NCBI RefSeq assembly: GCF_000143415.4
Contig: NW_003314299.1
Location: forward strand, 426,242-469,754
Direction of reading: 5' to 3'
From: Selaginella moellendorffii
Lineage: Eukaryota > Streptophyta > Lycopodiopsida > Selaginellales > Selaginellaceae
DNA: 43,513 bases
Shown here: piece after piece, positions 1 to 8,118 of the stretch
How positions within the stretch are numbered: the stretch's first letter is position 1
Layout of the letters: the number at the start of each line of letters is the position of its first letter
The notes under the pieces: generated by a model
Database searches by the model: none
What the model saw: the letters and a program-made list of their open reading frames with translations, nothing else
Told to the model about the DNA's origin: nothing
Program-made: the position numbers and the translations under genes

Positions 1-54
1 TAAAAGGAACCATCCACTTGCTGATGATCCTTCCTTAGCAACAAGCTCATTGAG

Positions 55-1713
55 ATGTTTGGCAAATATGGAAGCCCACAAGTGGCACGCCAAATCTTTG
101 ATACCATCAAACACAAAGACTCCTTTTCGTGGGCTTTCATGTTTCGAGCTTACGCCCAAAACTCCCATCTTAAACATGCAAAAGAGATCTTCGACAAAAT
201 GCCGCAAAAGGATGTCCTTGCATGGACATCCATGCTCTTGGCATATGCCCGGAGTGGGCATATTCTCAATGCCCAAAAAACATTTGATGAGATGCCGCAA
301 CACAGCCTTCTCTCGTGGAATGCAATCTTGTCAGTCCACGCACACAGCTGGGATCTAAAAACTGCCGAGAGGACTATCTCTGGGATGCCCGAGTATGATC
401 TCGTGTCGTGGAATTCCATTCTTGCGGCATATGCCCGGAACGGGCATGTAGAGGGAGCGAAACGTGTTTTCGATTCTATGGAGGCTCGTGACCTTGTGTC
501 ATGGACGACAATCTTGGTTGCCTTGTCGCAGGGCGGAGATTTGCACGGAGCAAAGCTTTTGTTTTATGCAATGCCGCAGCACGATCTCGTCGCCTGGACC
601 GCGATGCTTGGCGCGTACGCACTGAACGAGGATGTCGATTCAGCACAGAGGATTTTCCGCGAGATGCCTGAGATAGATCTCGTTTCTTGCAACACCGTGA
701 TGCGATGCTGCCGTGATGCTAGACAATCAAAGCTTATATTTGACTCCATGCCGCAGAGAGCTCTCTCGTCGTGGACAACAATGCTCGCTGTTCTTGCCAA
801 GAACAGCCCCGGGGAGGAAACCAAGAGCTTTTTCTATCAAATGCCGGAGCTTGATCTTACTTCCTGTACGATAATGCTGCTCTCACAACCCTCAGACTTG
901 GAGCTTGTGAAGGCCACCTTTGATCAAATGCCGCAGCGAGACCTGTGCTCTTGGAACTCTATTCTTTCGGCGTATGCTCAATCAGGGCATTGTGACTTTG
1001 CTTTAAGACTCTTTAACGAGATGCCCGAAATGGATATGGTTTCGTGGAACACAATGTTAAATGCGTTTGTTCTAACTAGCAAACTACGTGAAGCTGCTTT
1101 ACTCTTTCATAGCATGCTAGAACGCAACGTTGTGACCTGGGATGCTTTGATATCTGCATTTTCCCGAGAAGGCCATATTGTATACGCAAGGAAACTTTTT
1201 GATACAGCCCCTGACAGAGACCAAATCTTGTGGAGCTCCATGATAGCTTCATATGCACAAGTAAGCACCACTGCCAGCAAGGCCTTTCATCTCTTCAACG
1301 AAATGCAGGCCGTCGATTCCCCAAACACATCGTGCTTCGCATCCATCTTGGCCGCAAACAGCCACAAAGGCAGCTTTCAAGCGGGAAAGAGCTTCTTCGC
1401 TTCCATGGTTGTGGATCACGCCATTGAGCCCACAAGGCAGCACTACAGTTGCATGGTAGATCTCTTGAGCCGAGCCGGCCACCTTCACGACGCCAAAGAT
1501 CTAATCTTAAGCATGCCGTTCGTTCCCAGTGCTCTCGAGTGGACGTGCCTTCTTGGAGCATGCAAGAGCCACGAGGATTATAACAATCTTAGACTGGGAG
1601 ACGATGTAGTGAGATCTGTAATGGACGTAACCGACGCAAGCCCCAAGACACCCTATGCTTTACTAGCAAACGTCTACACAAGCTCCCAAACAAAAAATCC
1701 ACGCTATATGTGA
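55..1713 (+). CDS. PPR repeat protein, SS-type with E1-like end (PPR1, U1; best-preserved copy)
   Basis: Encodes 552 residues, almost entirely tandem PPR motifs. About thirteen are S-type units of 31 residues (pattern DLVSWNxMLxAYAxxG...F..MPxR). They are followed by longer P2/L2/S2-like units (HYSCMVDLLSRAGH, EWTCLLGACKSHE) and an E1-like end (PYALLANVYTSS) that stops without a full E2 or DYW deaminase domain. Family knowledge: such proteins bind organellar RNA base by base, often as C-to-U editing specificity factors. The Met at 55 is internal: U3 and U4 carry about 46 more N-terminal residues. In U1 the stretch just upstream (about 26-38) has a 1-bp deletion relative to them, so the full-length frame is broken or starts here. 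It converges on the Gly/Cys gene whose stop is 40 bp away. No intron seen. It could be expressed or a recent pseudogene. Confidence 0.75.
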   Translation: MFGKYGSPQVARQIFDTIKHKDSFSWAFMFRAYAQNSHLKHAKEIFDKMPQKDVLAWTSMLLAYARSGHILNAQKTFDEMPQHSLLSWNAILSVHAHSWDLKTAERTISGMPEYDLVSWNSILAAYARNGHVEGAKRVFDSMEARDLVSWTTILVALSQGGDLHGAKLLFYAMPQHDLVAWTAMLGAYALNEDVDSAQRIFREMPEIDLVSCNTVMRCCRDARQSKLIFDSMPQRALSSWTTMLAVLAKNSPGEETKSFFYQMPELDLTSCTIMLLSQPSDLELVKATFDQMPQRDLCSWNSILSAYAQSGHCDFALRLFNEMPEMDMVSWNTMLNAFVLTSKLREAALLFHSMLERNVVTWDALISAFSREGHIVYARKLFDTAPDRDQILWSSMIASYAQVSTTASKAFHLFNEMQAVDSPNTSCFASILAANSHKGSFQAGKSFFASMVVDHAIEPTRQHYSCMVDLLSRAGHLHDAKDLILSMPFVPSALEWTCLLGACKSHEDYNNLRLGDDVVRSVMDVTDASPKTPYALLANVYTSSQTKNPRYM

Positions 1714-1753
1714 AATCTAAGGACTTACTCTCTCCTGTACACATGAAGTCATT

Positions 1754-1954
1754 TTAATCACCTCCGCCACAGCCCCCACCGCTACAGCCTCCGCCACCAC
1801 CACAGCCTCCTCCACCGTGGCCTCCACCGTGGTCACCCCCAGAGCCTCCACTGTGGCCTCCACCATGGTGGCCACTGCTAAACATTGCTCCCACGAAATC
1901 GGAGCGTCTTCTTGGCTTTCGCCTTTTTGGCGATGCAACGAAACTGAAACACAT
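1754..1954 (-). CDS. Small Gly/Cys/His-rich protein, left member of divergent pair (U1)
   Basis: A 66-aa ORF with start MCFSFVASPKRRK. I chose this Met because the plus-strand partner begins MCFGFSQSSNRRK, so both share the layout MCFxF, then a basic cluster (KRRKPRRR), then a Gly-rich tail. The tail has GGH repeats and spaced Cys (GGGGCGGGGGCSGGGCGGGD). No signal peptide or membrane segment is seen. A TATA-like TGTATAAG on this strand lies at 1996-2003, about 42 bp upstream of the start. I do not recognise the family. The basic patch might be a nuclear signal or bind nucleic acid, and the His/Cys tail might bind metal; both are inference. The coding strand is full of GG runs. Confidence 0.6.
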   Translation of the reverse strand: MCFSFVASPKRRKPRRRSDFVGAMFSSGHHGGGHSGGSGGDHGGGHGGGGCGGGGGCSGGGCGGGD

Positions 1955-2321
1955 TTTGGATTGATTGCTTGCATGCAAGGGGGCATAATCTTCTGCTTAT
2001 ACACAGGCTAGAAGGCAATTTGAGACTTTGACCCAGAGGAAGCCACGAAGAAAGCAATGATAGCGCGTGGACCTGGAGAAGTTTATGCAATCAGTGTCAC
2101 GTCGTGACACTTCATCAGAGTGTTCAAGAAACGCAAGACGTGCATTTGTCTATCGAACCTTTGAGGAATACGTGCATAAAATCTCGTCAAATTGCGCGTG
2201 AAGGAAGTTGCTTTGCTTGCTCCATATGGTCAGGCCTTGTGGCCAATCAGATGTTCTCCTGCCTAGTATATAAGCGCAAGCCTCCCCCCATCGATCATAC
2301 CTTTATCTTGCGCAATCCAAG
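1955..2321. promoter_or_regulatory. Bidirectional promoter region of the Gly/Cys-rich pair (U1)
   Basis: The 367 bp between the two starts. The plus side has CCAAT at 2243-2247 and TATATAA at 2267-2273, about 50 bp before the ATG at 2322. The minus side has TATAAG near 1996-2003. A perfect 7-bp inverted repeat GTGTCAC-gtc-GTGACAC, containing an ACGT core, sits at 2094-2110. Other units keep it with one change (GTGCCAC). Confidence 0.6.
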
Positions 2322-2510
2322 ATGTGTTTCGGTTTCTCTCAATCCTCTAACAGGCGAAAGAAGAGGCGAAGGCGCTCGTCTGCAGCAACGGGCGCCTTCA
2401 TGGGGGCTGCAATCGGCAGTGGTGGCGGAGGCGGCACTGGCGGCGGTGGTGGTGGTGGTGGTGGCTGCGGAGGAGGCGGTGGTGGAGGCGGCGGCGGTGG
2501 AGGCTGCTAA
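2322..2510 (+). CDS. Small Gly/Cys-rich protein, right member of divergent pair (U1)
   Basis: A 62-aa ORF: MCFGFSQSSNRRK, a strongly basic RRKKRRRR patch, a short Ala-rich linker, then an almost pure Gly tail with isolated Cys, ending in Cys-stop. It has a CCAAT box and TATA box at sensible distances upstream, and the frame is conserved in U2 and U4. It is paralogous by layout to the minus-strand neighbour, so the pair looks like an inverted gene duplication. Its 3' end converges on calnexin (stop at 2826). Family unknown. Gly-rich plant proteins are a loose class (cell wall, RNA binding), and the basic patch with no signal peptide argues against secretion. The alternative Val/Ala-rich frame over the same repeat is a shadow. 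Confidence 0.6.
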   Translation: MCFGFSQSSNRRKKRRRRSSAATGAFMGAAIGSGGGGGTGGGGGGGGGCGGGGGGGGGGGGC

Positions 2511-2825
2511 ATACTCTGTATGAGAAATAATGAATGTTCCTTGGTTTTCCAAAACTTCCTCAAATAATACGTTGTATTGAACTTGTTTGTTTTTTACAGC
2601 CAAGGATTGAGCTGGCCACGATCTTAGCACTGTTTTGGAACTAGTAAGTAGAATCTCGTAGAATCTATTCAGCAATTCTATGTACTTCAGGTACTATAGT
2701 GATTCAGGTAAAATCCAAAAAAAAGGGAAACATCCACTTACAATACAACGTTTTGGGCTCTCTTCTCTTGTCTTCTCTCGAGCAAAAGCTTTGATTCTTT
2801 TAGCTCTCTCTCGCCTCCTGTTTTC

Positions 2826-4280
2826 TTATGATTCGCGTCGGGTTCTCCTTTGGCGGGCGCCCTCGCCTTCCTTCTCAATCTCGTTGCCAGCCGCGTCGTC
2901 CTCCGCCTTGTCCTTGGAATCGTCCGGGCTGGAGATGTCTTCCTTCTTGGACTTTTCTACAGTCACCTGCGCAAGACAAACAACCATGAGAATCCAAAAC
3001 TCGCGCAACGCTATTGGCTAATTGTACCGTTGTCTTCATGGGGGGCGATTTCTTGCCACCTAATAGAATCTTAAACAGCGTGACCACCACGACGAGCGGG
3101 TTCAAAGCTATGGCGCTCAAAGAAATGGTTGGGAACTTCTCGGCCTTCACCAGAAGATCCTGTCACAAACGAAAAGAAAGTTAGAATACGAGACAAAGTC
3201 CATGCTCGTGTGTTTTACTTACAAGAATCTTTTCCTTCTGTGACGCCAAAGCCGGGATGTCGGCAACCTTGCGCAGGTACTCAAACATCTTTGCCTGAAA
3301 AGATTCGAGGTCGTCACACACACAAAGAAAAAATAAAACGACAAAAGAAGACAAAGGAAAAGTACCTGGATGCCGTCAGGACTCGGAGTCGCTTCTTCAA
3401 TCTTTTGCTTCTCCTTCTCAGCCTCGTCCTTGGGCTTCCATTTCGTCTCCCTGTACTCTGCTGCCACAGCCCGGTCGCCACCAGGATGTTGTCAAAAAGA
3501 ATGCCGTCCTGCATCGTCCAGATCTCGATTCCTATCGCCGAGATCGGCTCTAGGTCCGGCCTGTCCAACTCGAAGTACTCCGGGTTCGGTATTTGCTTCG
3601 GAACCCAGATCCCCTTGTAAGCCGGGTTGTCGATCATCGGAGGATACCACTTCCCCTTGTAGTCCGGGTTCCTCTTCATGGGCCTCTTCCATTCTCCACA
3701 CCCAGACGCTTCCTCACACTTTGGGTTGCTGATCTTCGGGGGCTCCCACTCGCCATCCTCCTCGTCGTCCCAGTCCGCGGGCTTGCTAGCTTCGGGATCG
3801 TCAACCTCGTCCGGCTCGTTGTCCAGCCAGTCATCGGGCTTGACCGCCTCCGCGTCCTCGATCTCCAGTGGAGCGTCCTCGTCCCAATCGGGCTTGGTCG
3901 CTTCCGGATCGGGGATCTTCACCCGCTCGTCCCAGTCCTCGGGCTTCTTGTCGTCGGGATTGGGGATGGTCTTGGGCGGGATCACAATCGCTCGAGAGGA
4001 GGTCGACGCTCTTCTCCTCCTTGCCGTCGACGAGGATCTTGAGCGTGTTGTTTGGGTAGATCACTGTTGTGTAGACGTGAGAGAGCTTGTCAGCCACTGG
4101 CGATGGCGGGTACTTGAGGTGATGCTCGATGTGCTTGTCAGATTTGGGGCCCTTGTGCTTGTAGATGAAGTGGACGTTGTTGGTGGTGCTGCATTTGTCT
4201 GGCCCAAACATGATTGAGTAGGGGGATTCGTTGCTAAAATTGCCAGGCATCCATCCAGCCTCTTGCAGGAGAAGGAACTT
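2826..4280 (-). pseudogene. Calnexin, 5'-truncated and frameshifted (U1)
   Basis: Homologous to ER lectin chaperone calnexin. Visible from the N side: a lectin-domain piece ([31 protein letters not shown]), the P-domain with both repeat types ([13 protein letters not shown]; GEWxPPxIxNP, YKGxW), then [16 protein letters not shown], a single membrane segment (about 3028-3159) and an acidic/basic cytosolic tail ending TRRES. Exons by GT/AG: 2826-2966, 3028-3159, 3223-3294 and 3366 to about 4280. The signal peptide and roughly the first 150 residues are missing upstream of KFLLLQEAGW. Two lesions are specific to this copy: an 11-bp deletion near 3989 and a 4-bp deletion near 3468. U1 alone keeps QEAGWMPG; the other units lost 9 bp there. 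Calnexin identity is certain; loss of function is inferred. Confidence 0.9.
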
Positions 4281-4653
4281 GAAAAGTTCAAAAGCTCGGG
4301 GTAGTTAGGTGGTGAAGAACCTAAAGAAGAGATTAAATCTTTTATTTTCACACTAACATTAATAATGAAACCCAATTCGATTCTCGTGGCTAACAGAATT
4401 AGTTTGGTAAACCCTAAAAGAAGTAAAGAGTATAATCGCAGATGACCATTCCTTGGCATAAAGAGGATTGTTAAGCACCAAATAGGATAGAAAAAGGGCT
4501 TATAAACAAAACCCTCTTTTGAAAAGAATGCACACTTCAAGCTTTTACCTGAGTTAAGGAAGTGACAAATAATCTTTGAAACAATCACAAAAACTTATTA
4601 AATATAAAATAACATTAAATTGCAAATTTGGATGCAAGAATAATTTAACAAAA
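4281..4653. other. AT-rich spacer, no gene seen
   Basis: Intergenic spacer between calnexin and the PPR2 fragment, homologous to 21344-21829, 30665-31211 and 41781-42300 but with an internal deletion near its left end. I see no coding frame or RNA gene. Confidence 0.6.
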
Positions 4654-5283
4654 TGCCATGTTAGAGTTTAGTATGGTTTCTATATGTCTATGCAGGATCA
4701 AGAGATATGGACTTGACACCACGATTTTTCAATAAAATGCCATACCAGAAACTAGTTTCTTGGAACACTATGCTTGATGCTTATGCCCAAAATGGGGTTC
4801 AATGCAATGGTGGAGAAGGACGTAATTTCTTGGACTATAATGCTTGCTGGCTATGGCCTTAGTGGCCAAAGTTCACTTGCAAGAAAAACTTTTGCCCAGA
4901 TGCCAGGGAAGAACGAAGTTTCTTGGGAGCAATGCTCACTGCATGTACCCAAGCAGGGGATTCGGTTTCTGTGTTTGAGTTGTTTCACACTATGCAGATG
5001 GCTGGCATTTACAACCAAGTTGGATTTGTCTCTGCTCTCAATGCTCACGGCCAAGTTGGCAGTGTTAAATGTGCTTGAAGTTGCTTTGTTTCAATGGCTT
5101 TTGACTGTGGCATTCAGCCATGTCACCAGCATTACTCCTGCATAATCGATGGCTTGGCAAGAGTTGGTTACACTGACAATGCAAGAGAACTCATTGGAAA
5201 CATGCCATTTGTTCCCACTTCTTTGGATTGGCTGTGCCTTTTAGCTGCATGTCAGAGCCTTGAGTGTGGAACCTGCATATTCC
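4654..5283 (+). pseudogene. PPR2 3' fragment (U1), disrupted
   Basis: Last part of a second PPR gene: S-type motifs (DVISWTIMLAGYGLSGQ, MPGKNEVSW) and the terminal L2/S2-like segment (CHQHYSCIIDGLARVGY, FVPTSLDWLCLLAACQSLE). Compared with U4, about 24 bp are lost after 4796. One base is missing at about 4928 (TGGGAGCAATG versus TGGGATGCAATG). A TGA replaces an Arg codon near 5075. The right end is abruptly replaced by gypsy pol sequence. Confidence 0.8.
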
Positions 5284-5289
5284 AGTCAT

Positions 5290-6436
5290 GATGTAAATCT
5301 CAAAAGGAAGTTATTGTTTTGGTGGCTAGAGAATTGGGGCCATGCATCGAATCAATGGTTTGTTGCTAGCTCTCACCCCATACAAATGGAATGTTGTGTT
5401 GTACTAGAGCTATTAAAGGCCATAAACATGCAACATAGTTCTGGAGGAAATGGTGAAAAAACTTGTTTGCCTGAGAAAGCCACGAAGTTGTTTCAATTTG
5501 GTTGGTAGGGACTGATCCAAAATCTCACCAACCTTGGCCATTTGGGGCTTGATCCCATCATGTGAGACATCAAATCCTAGCAACTAGCCTTCAATCACCT
5601 TGAACTTACACTTTGCCAGACTCAAAGAAAACTTATATTGTCGGTAGCGAGTGAAAATCTGCTCCAATTGCAAAAGGTGGCCATCAAAAGAATTGGAGGT
5701 CATGCACAAATCATCCATATACACCCTCAAGGCCTCTCCAATCAAGTCGTGAAAGGTATGGGTCATAAAGCATTGAAATAAACCAAATGGTAGGACGTTG
5801 AAAGTGAAAATGCCCCAAGGTGTCTGAAAGGCTATAAGATCTCGGTGATTGGGATGAATGAAGATCTAATTGTACCCTAAAAAACCATCCATGAAAGAAT
5901 AGTAATAGTGTCCAGCCATCTTATCCACAATCACATCAATAAATGGCATTGGGAAGTGATCTTTTGCAATTGCCTTATTCAAATCTCAAAAGTCAACATA
6001 GAGGCAAAATTTTCCATTTGCCTTGTATGCAATGATGAGATTGGCCACCCACTCTAAGTTCTCCAAAGGTAAATAAAGTTGGCTGCCAGAAGTCACTCGA
6101 TCTCCAACTTCATCTTCACATAAGCTGCCGGGTGAAATACTGCATCTTTTGATAGACTAGTTTGTTTGACTCTGAAAGCACAATGCTGTGAATGATTGTG
6201 TCCATAGAGACTCCTAAAAGCTTGTTGTAGTTCCAAGCAAATACATCCTTGAAATAATGAAGGAGATCCAAGAGCTTTGCTAGGTTTGTTGAAGTAAGCA
6301 ATGTGGCAATAAAGTCCTTGTCACTATTGAGGAAAATAACACAAGTCCTAGAGCCTAGAGGGACCTTGGGCTCAAGGGGCTTATGTATCTCAAACTCCTC
6401 CATTGTTTGCCTTTCGCATTGTGGTGATTGCTTCAT
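5290..6436 (-). mobile_element. Ty3/gypsy reverse transcriptase fragment, degenerate
   Basis: Read on the minus strand: an RT entry segment (HYFKDVFAWNYNKLLGVS) at about 6250, FQTPWGIFTFNVLPFGL near 5800, the catalytic VYMDDL at about 5720 and LAKCKFKVIEG near 5600. An RT-connection remnant (FFHHFLQNYVACLWPL, then PFVWGES..QQ) runs to about 5300. Stops and frame changes break it throughout. The order is correct for gypsy pol on the minus strand. Orphan fragment with no LTR of its own at the left end. Confidence 0.8.
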
Positions 6437-6754
6437 GTAATAATCTTTTTACCCAAAAGTTTTTTTCACGAAGGACAGTTTGAAAAGTTATATGAAAGAA
6501 CTCATCCTTCAAGTTGACTGCATGCTGCCATAGCTCTTTCAGGTTCTCTTTGTAGACATGGTATTCTCCAGTAAGTTGGCATGTGATGAGTTGCACATCT
6601 CTAATGAAAGTGGCTTGCTTAAATTTGAAATCTGCTACCAACTTCATGGTATCAATAGCTGCCAAGAACTCCACTTCATTAGCTGATGTTTTTAGCAAAG
6701 TACTAGAGAGGTTGGCTACTTTGTTCTTAGTAGAATCAATCATCCAAACTCTAA
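6437..6754 (-). mobile_element. Ty3/gypsy RNase H-like fragment
   Basis: Minus-strand frame with the layout of the RNase H-like domain in plant gypsy elements: RVWMIDSTKNKVA, ANEVEFLAAIDTMKL, ITCQLTGEYHVYKENLKELW, then FQTVLREKN. It lies upstream of the RT fragment in transcription sense, whereas in intact gypsy pol RNase H follows RT. The two fragments are therefore shuffled or come from different elements. Confidence 0.6.
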
Positions 6755-6959
6755 TGCATTCAAACTCTAATGCATTTACATTTTGTACATATGCCTTATT
6801 AGCATATTTAAACACTTTCCATAAATAGTTAATAGAACTTAATGAAACTATCATATGAGGTATGATGGTGAGGTGTTTAATGGATAGTATGTTATCATAA
6901 AGCAATTTTAAAGGACTAGAATTTAATATGCAAAGGTTTTTCTGAAGTTAGTGTAAGAT
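6755..6959 (-). repeat. Relic LTR, left part (split by the young element)
   Basis: Strongly decayed homologue of the young element's LTR. For example ACACTTTCCATAAATAG here matches ACACTTTCCACAAATAG at about 7718, and GTAAGAT at the insertion edge matches GCAAGAC in the LTR. Its continuation is 14233-14455. Differences are mostly C-to-T and G-to-A. Confidence 0.8.
6955..6959. repeat. Target-site duplication, left (AAGAT)
   Basis: AAGAT directly before the TG of the LTR at 6960; identical to the five bases after 14232. Confidence 0.92.
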
Positions 6960-6985
6960 TGTAGCGCACGTGGTTTTTGACCCTT

Positions 6986-7012
6986 TATCCTATGGTGATT
7001 TACCATAGGATA
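6986..7012. repeat. Perfect inverted repeat (hairpin) in LTR end
   Basis: TATCCTATGGT, a 5-bp loop, then ACCATAGGATA: an 11-bp perfect stem. The same structure is at 13111-13137 in the other LTR. In the element RNA it falls in the U5/leader region, just upstream of the PBS. Confidence 0.8.
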
Positions 7013-7046
7013 ACACCACGAAGCGGAACCTAAACCCTCTTTGTGC

Positions 7047-7093
7047 CACGTGACAGATGCCACGTGTCACATGCCACGTGTCCATGCCACGTG
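7047..7093. promoter_or_regulatory. G-box (CACGTG) array in 3' LTR
   Basis: CACGTG at 7047, 7061, 7075 and 7088, spaced 14, 14 and 13 bp, as part of a short tandem ATGCCACGTGTC-like repeat. A fifth copy is at 6967. G-boxes are plant bZIP/bHLH sites linked to ABA, light and stress responses. Confidence 0.7.
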
Positions 7094-8107
7094 TCCATAG
7101 GAACCCAAGGTTCAAGGCCTTGGGCCACTGAACAAAGGAACGGTGCCAAACTCCCAAGCATGGAGCCAAGGAGTGACGAAACCGAACCATGGAGCAACTC
7201 CCGAGCATAAAGCCCAAGGAGCGAAGGGACAGGAGCCCGGAGCGACTTGGAACAGTCCTGGAGCAACCAGCATCCCAATGCCAAGACCAGCATGCAAAAC
7301 GGAGCCAAACGGAGTCTGGCGCTATTTCGGCATACCGGTGGCCTAACGTGAGGACAAGGGTACTCCACCAACTAGCATGGAATGGAACTTGGGCTTAGAC
7401 CCAAGCCGGACGCAGAACAAGGACAGGCACGCAAGCGGGAGCTAGACTATGCCTCAGGTTGGTCGGCCATGCCCGACCTACCCACTATCCCTACTATACA
7501 TTTGGAACCCCCCATAGCCCCCCCCCCTTGAGGAACACACGCTTTGGGCTTTCACCCCAAGCCTCCCTTAGTATCAGGAGTTAGTCTCTGGGACAAGCTC
7601 GAAACTTACTAAATATGGAATGTCCCTAGATTGCGAATTTGGACACGAGACGAACACTATTGTGTTCAGGACAATCTCTACATTCCGTAGATATGCCAAA
7701 TGAGCAAATCTGGACACTTTCCACAAATAGCATTTGGGACCGAAATGAGACTAACACAAAGGGCATGATAGCGAGGGTGTTTGGCAGACACGGTAAGCTA
7801 TCATCCAGCGATATTGAGGGACCAATCTCAATACGCGAGGGTTCTTGTCAAGCCAGTGCAAGACAGAGCAAAAGAGAACTAACAAGCCGGGCCAAGTATG
7901 CTCAGCTAAATAGACACTTAGGAATTCCTTCCTTATGCTCATCCGGCCAAGTACAGATGCAAAGTCCAGTTTACTAACACTTGAACAAGAGGGGCCAATA
8001 AAGGGAACCAGCAGTACCGACCTCCTGCCATCGTGGCAGTAAGGTAAGAGTGTCCGTAAGGACTAGTCGACAGGTAACTTTCGATACCCGAAGTCACATG
8101 CGCGACA

Positions 8108-8118
8108 CTCTCCCCCCC
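8108..8118 (-). promoter_or_regulatory. Polypurine tract of the LARD-like element
   Basis: Minus-strand GGGGGGGAGAG immediately before the 3' LTR start TGTCGCGC; expected site of plus-strand priming. Confidence 0.82.

Larger units (their letters stand above)
1..5289. repeat. Tandem segmental duplication unit U1 (truncated both sides)
   Basis: First of four copies of a roughly 9.3-kb block. It holds PPR1, the divergent Gly/Cys-rich pair, truncated calnexin and the PPR2 3' fragment in the same order and orientation as later units. The left end runs off the window. The right end is cut at about 5285, where gypsy pol sequence begins, so its Lnt-like gene is absent. Confidence 0.9.
6960..8107 (-). 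repeat. 3' LTR of the LARD-like element
   Basis: 1148 bp. It differs from the other LTR by single transitions that I found at 7025, 7391 and 7658. It contains five G-boxes near its transcriptional 3' end, a perfect hairpin (6986-7012) and open frames that are non-coding shadows repeated in both LTRs. Confidence 0.92.

Noticed and set aside
2104-2523. 139-aa plus-strand frame across the micro-gene with Ala/Val-rich end (also 152 aa in U2)
   Set aside because: It starts inside the promoter, and its Ala/Val tail is the shifted reading of the GGN repeat. The MCFGF frame has the TATA box at the right distance and is the one kept among units.
3593-4217. Long frames antisense to calnexin (149 and 179 aa, Ser/Val-rich), repeated in every unit
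   Set aside because: They are mirror frames of the low-complexity acidic P-domain; the sense frame matches calnexin and has correct splice joints.
5260-5508. 82-aa plus-strand frame after the PPR2 fragment
   Set aside because: It is antisense to the gypsy RT-connection remnant, which gives recognisable motifs on the minus strand.
7030-7371. 113-aa frame occurring twice (7030-7371 and 13155-13496), plus several 60-112 aa frames in the same regions
   Set aside because: They lie in the two identical LTRs, resemble no protein I know, and duplicate only because the LTRs do.
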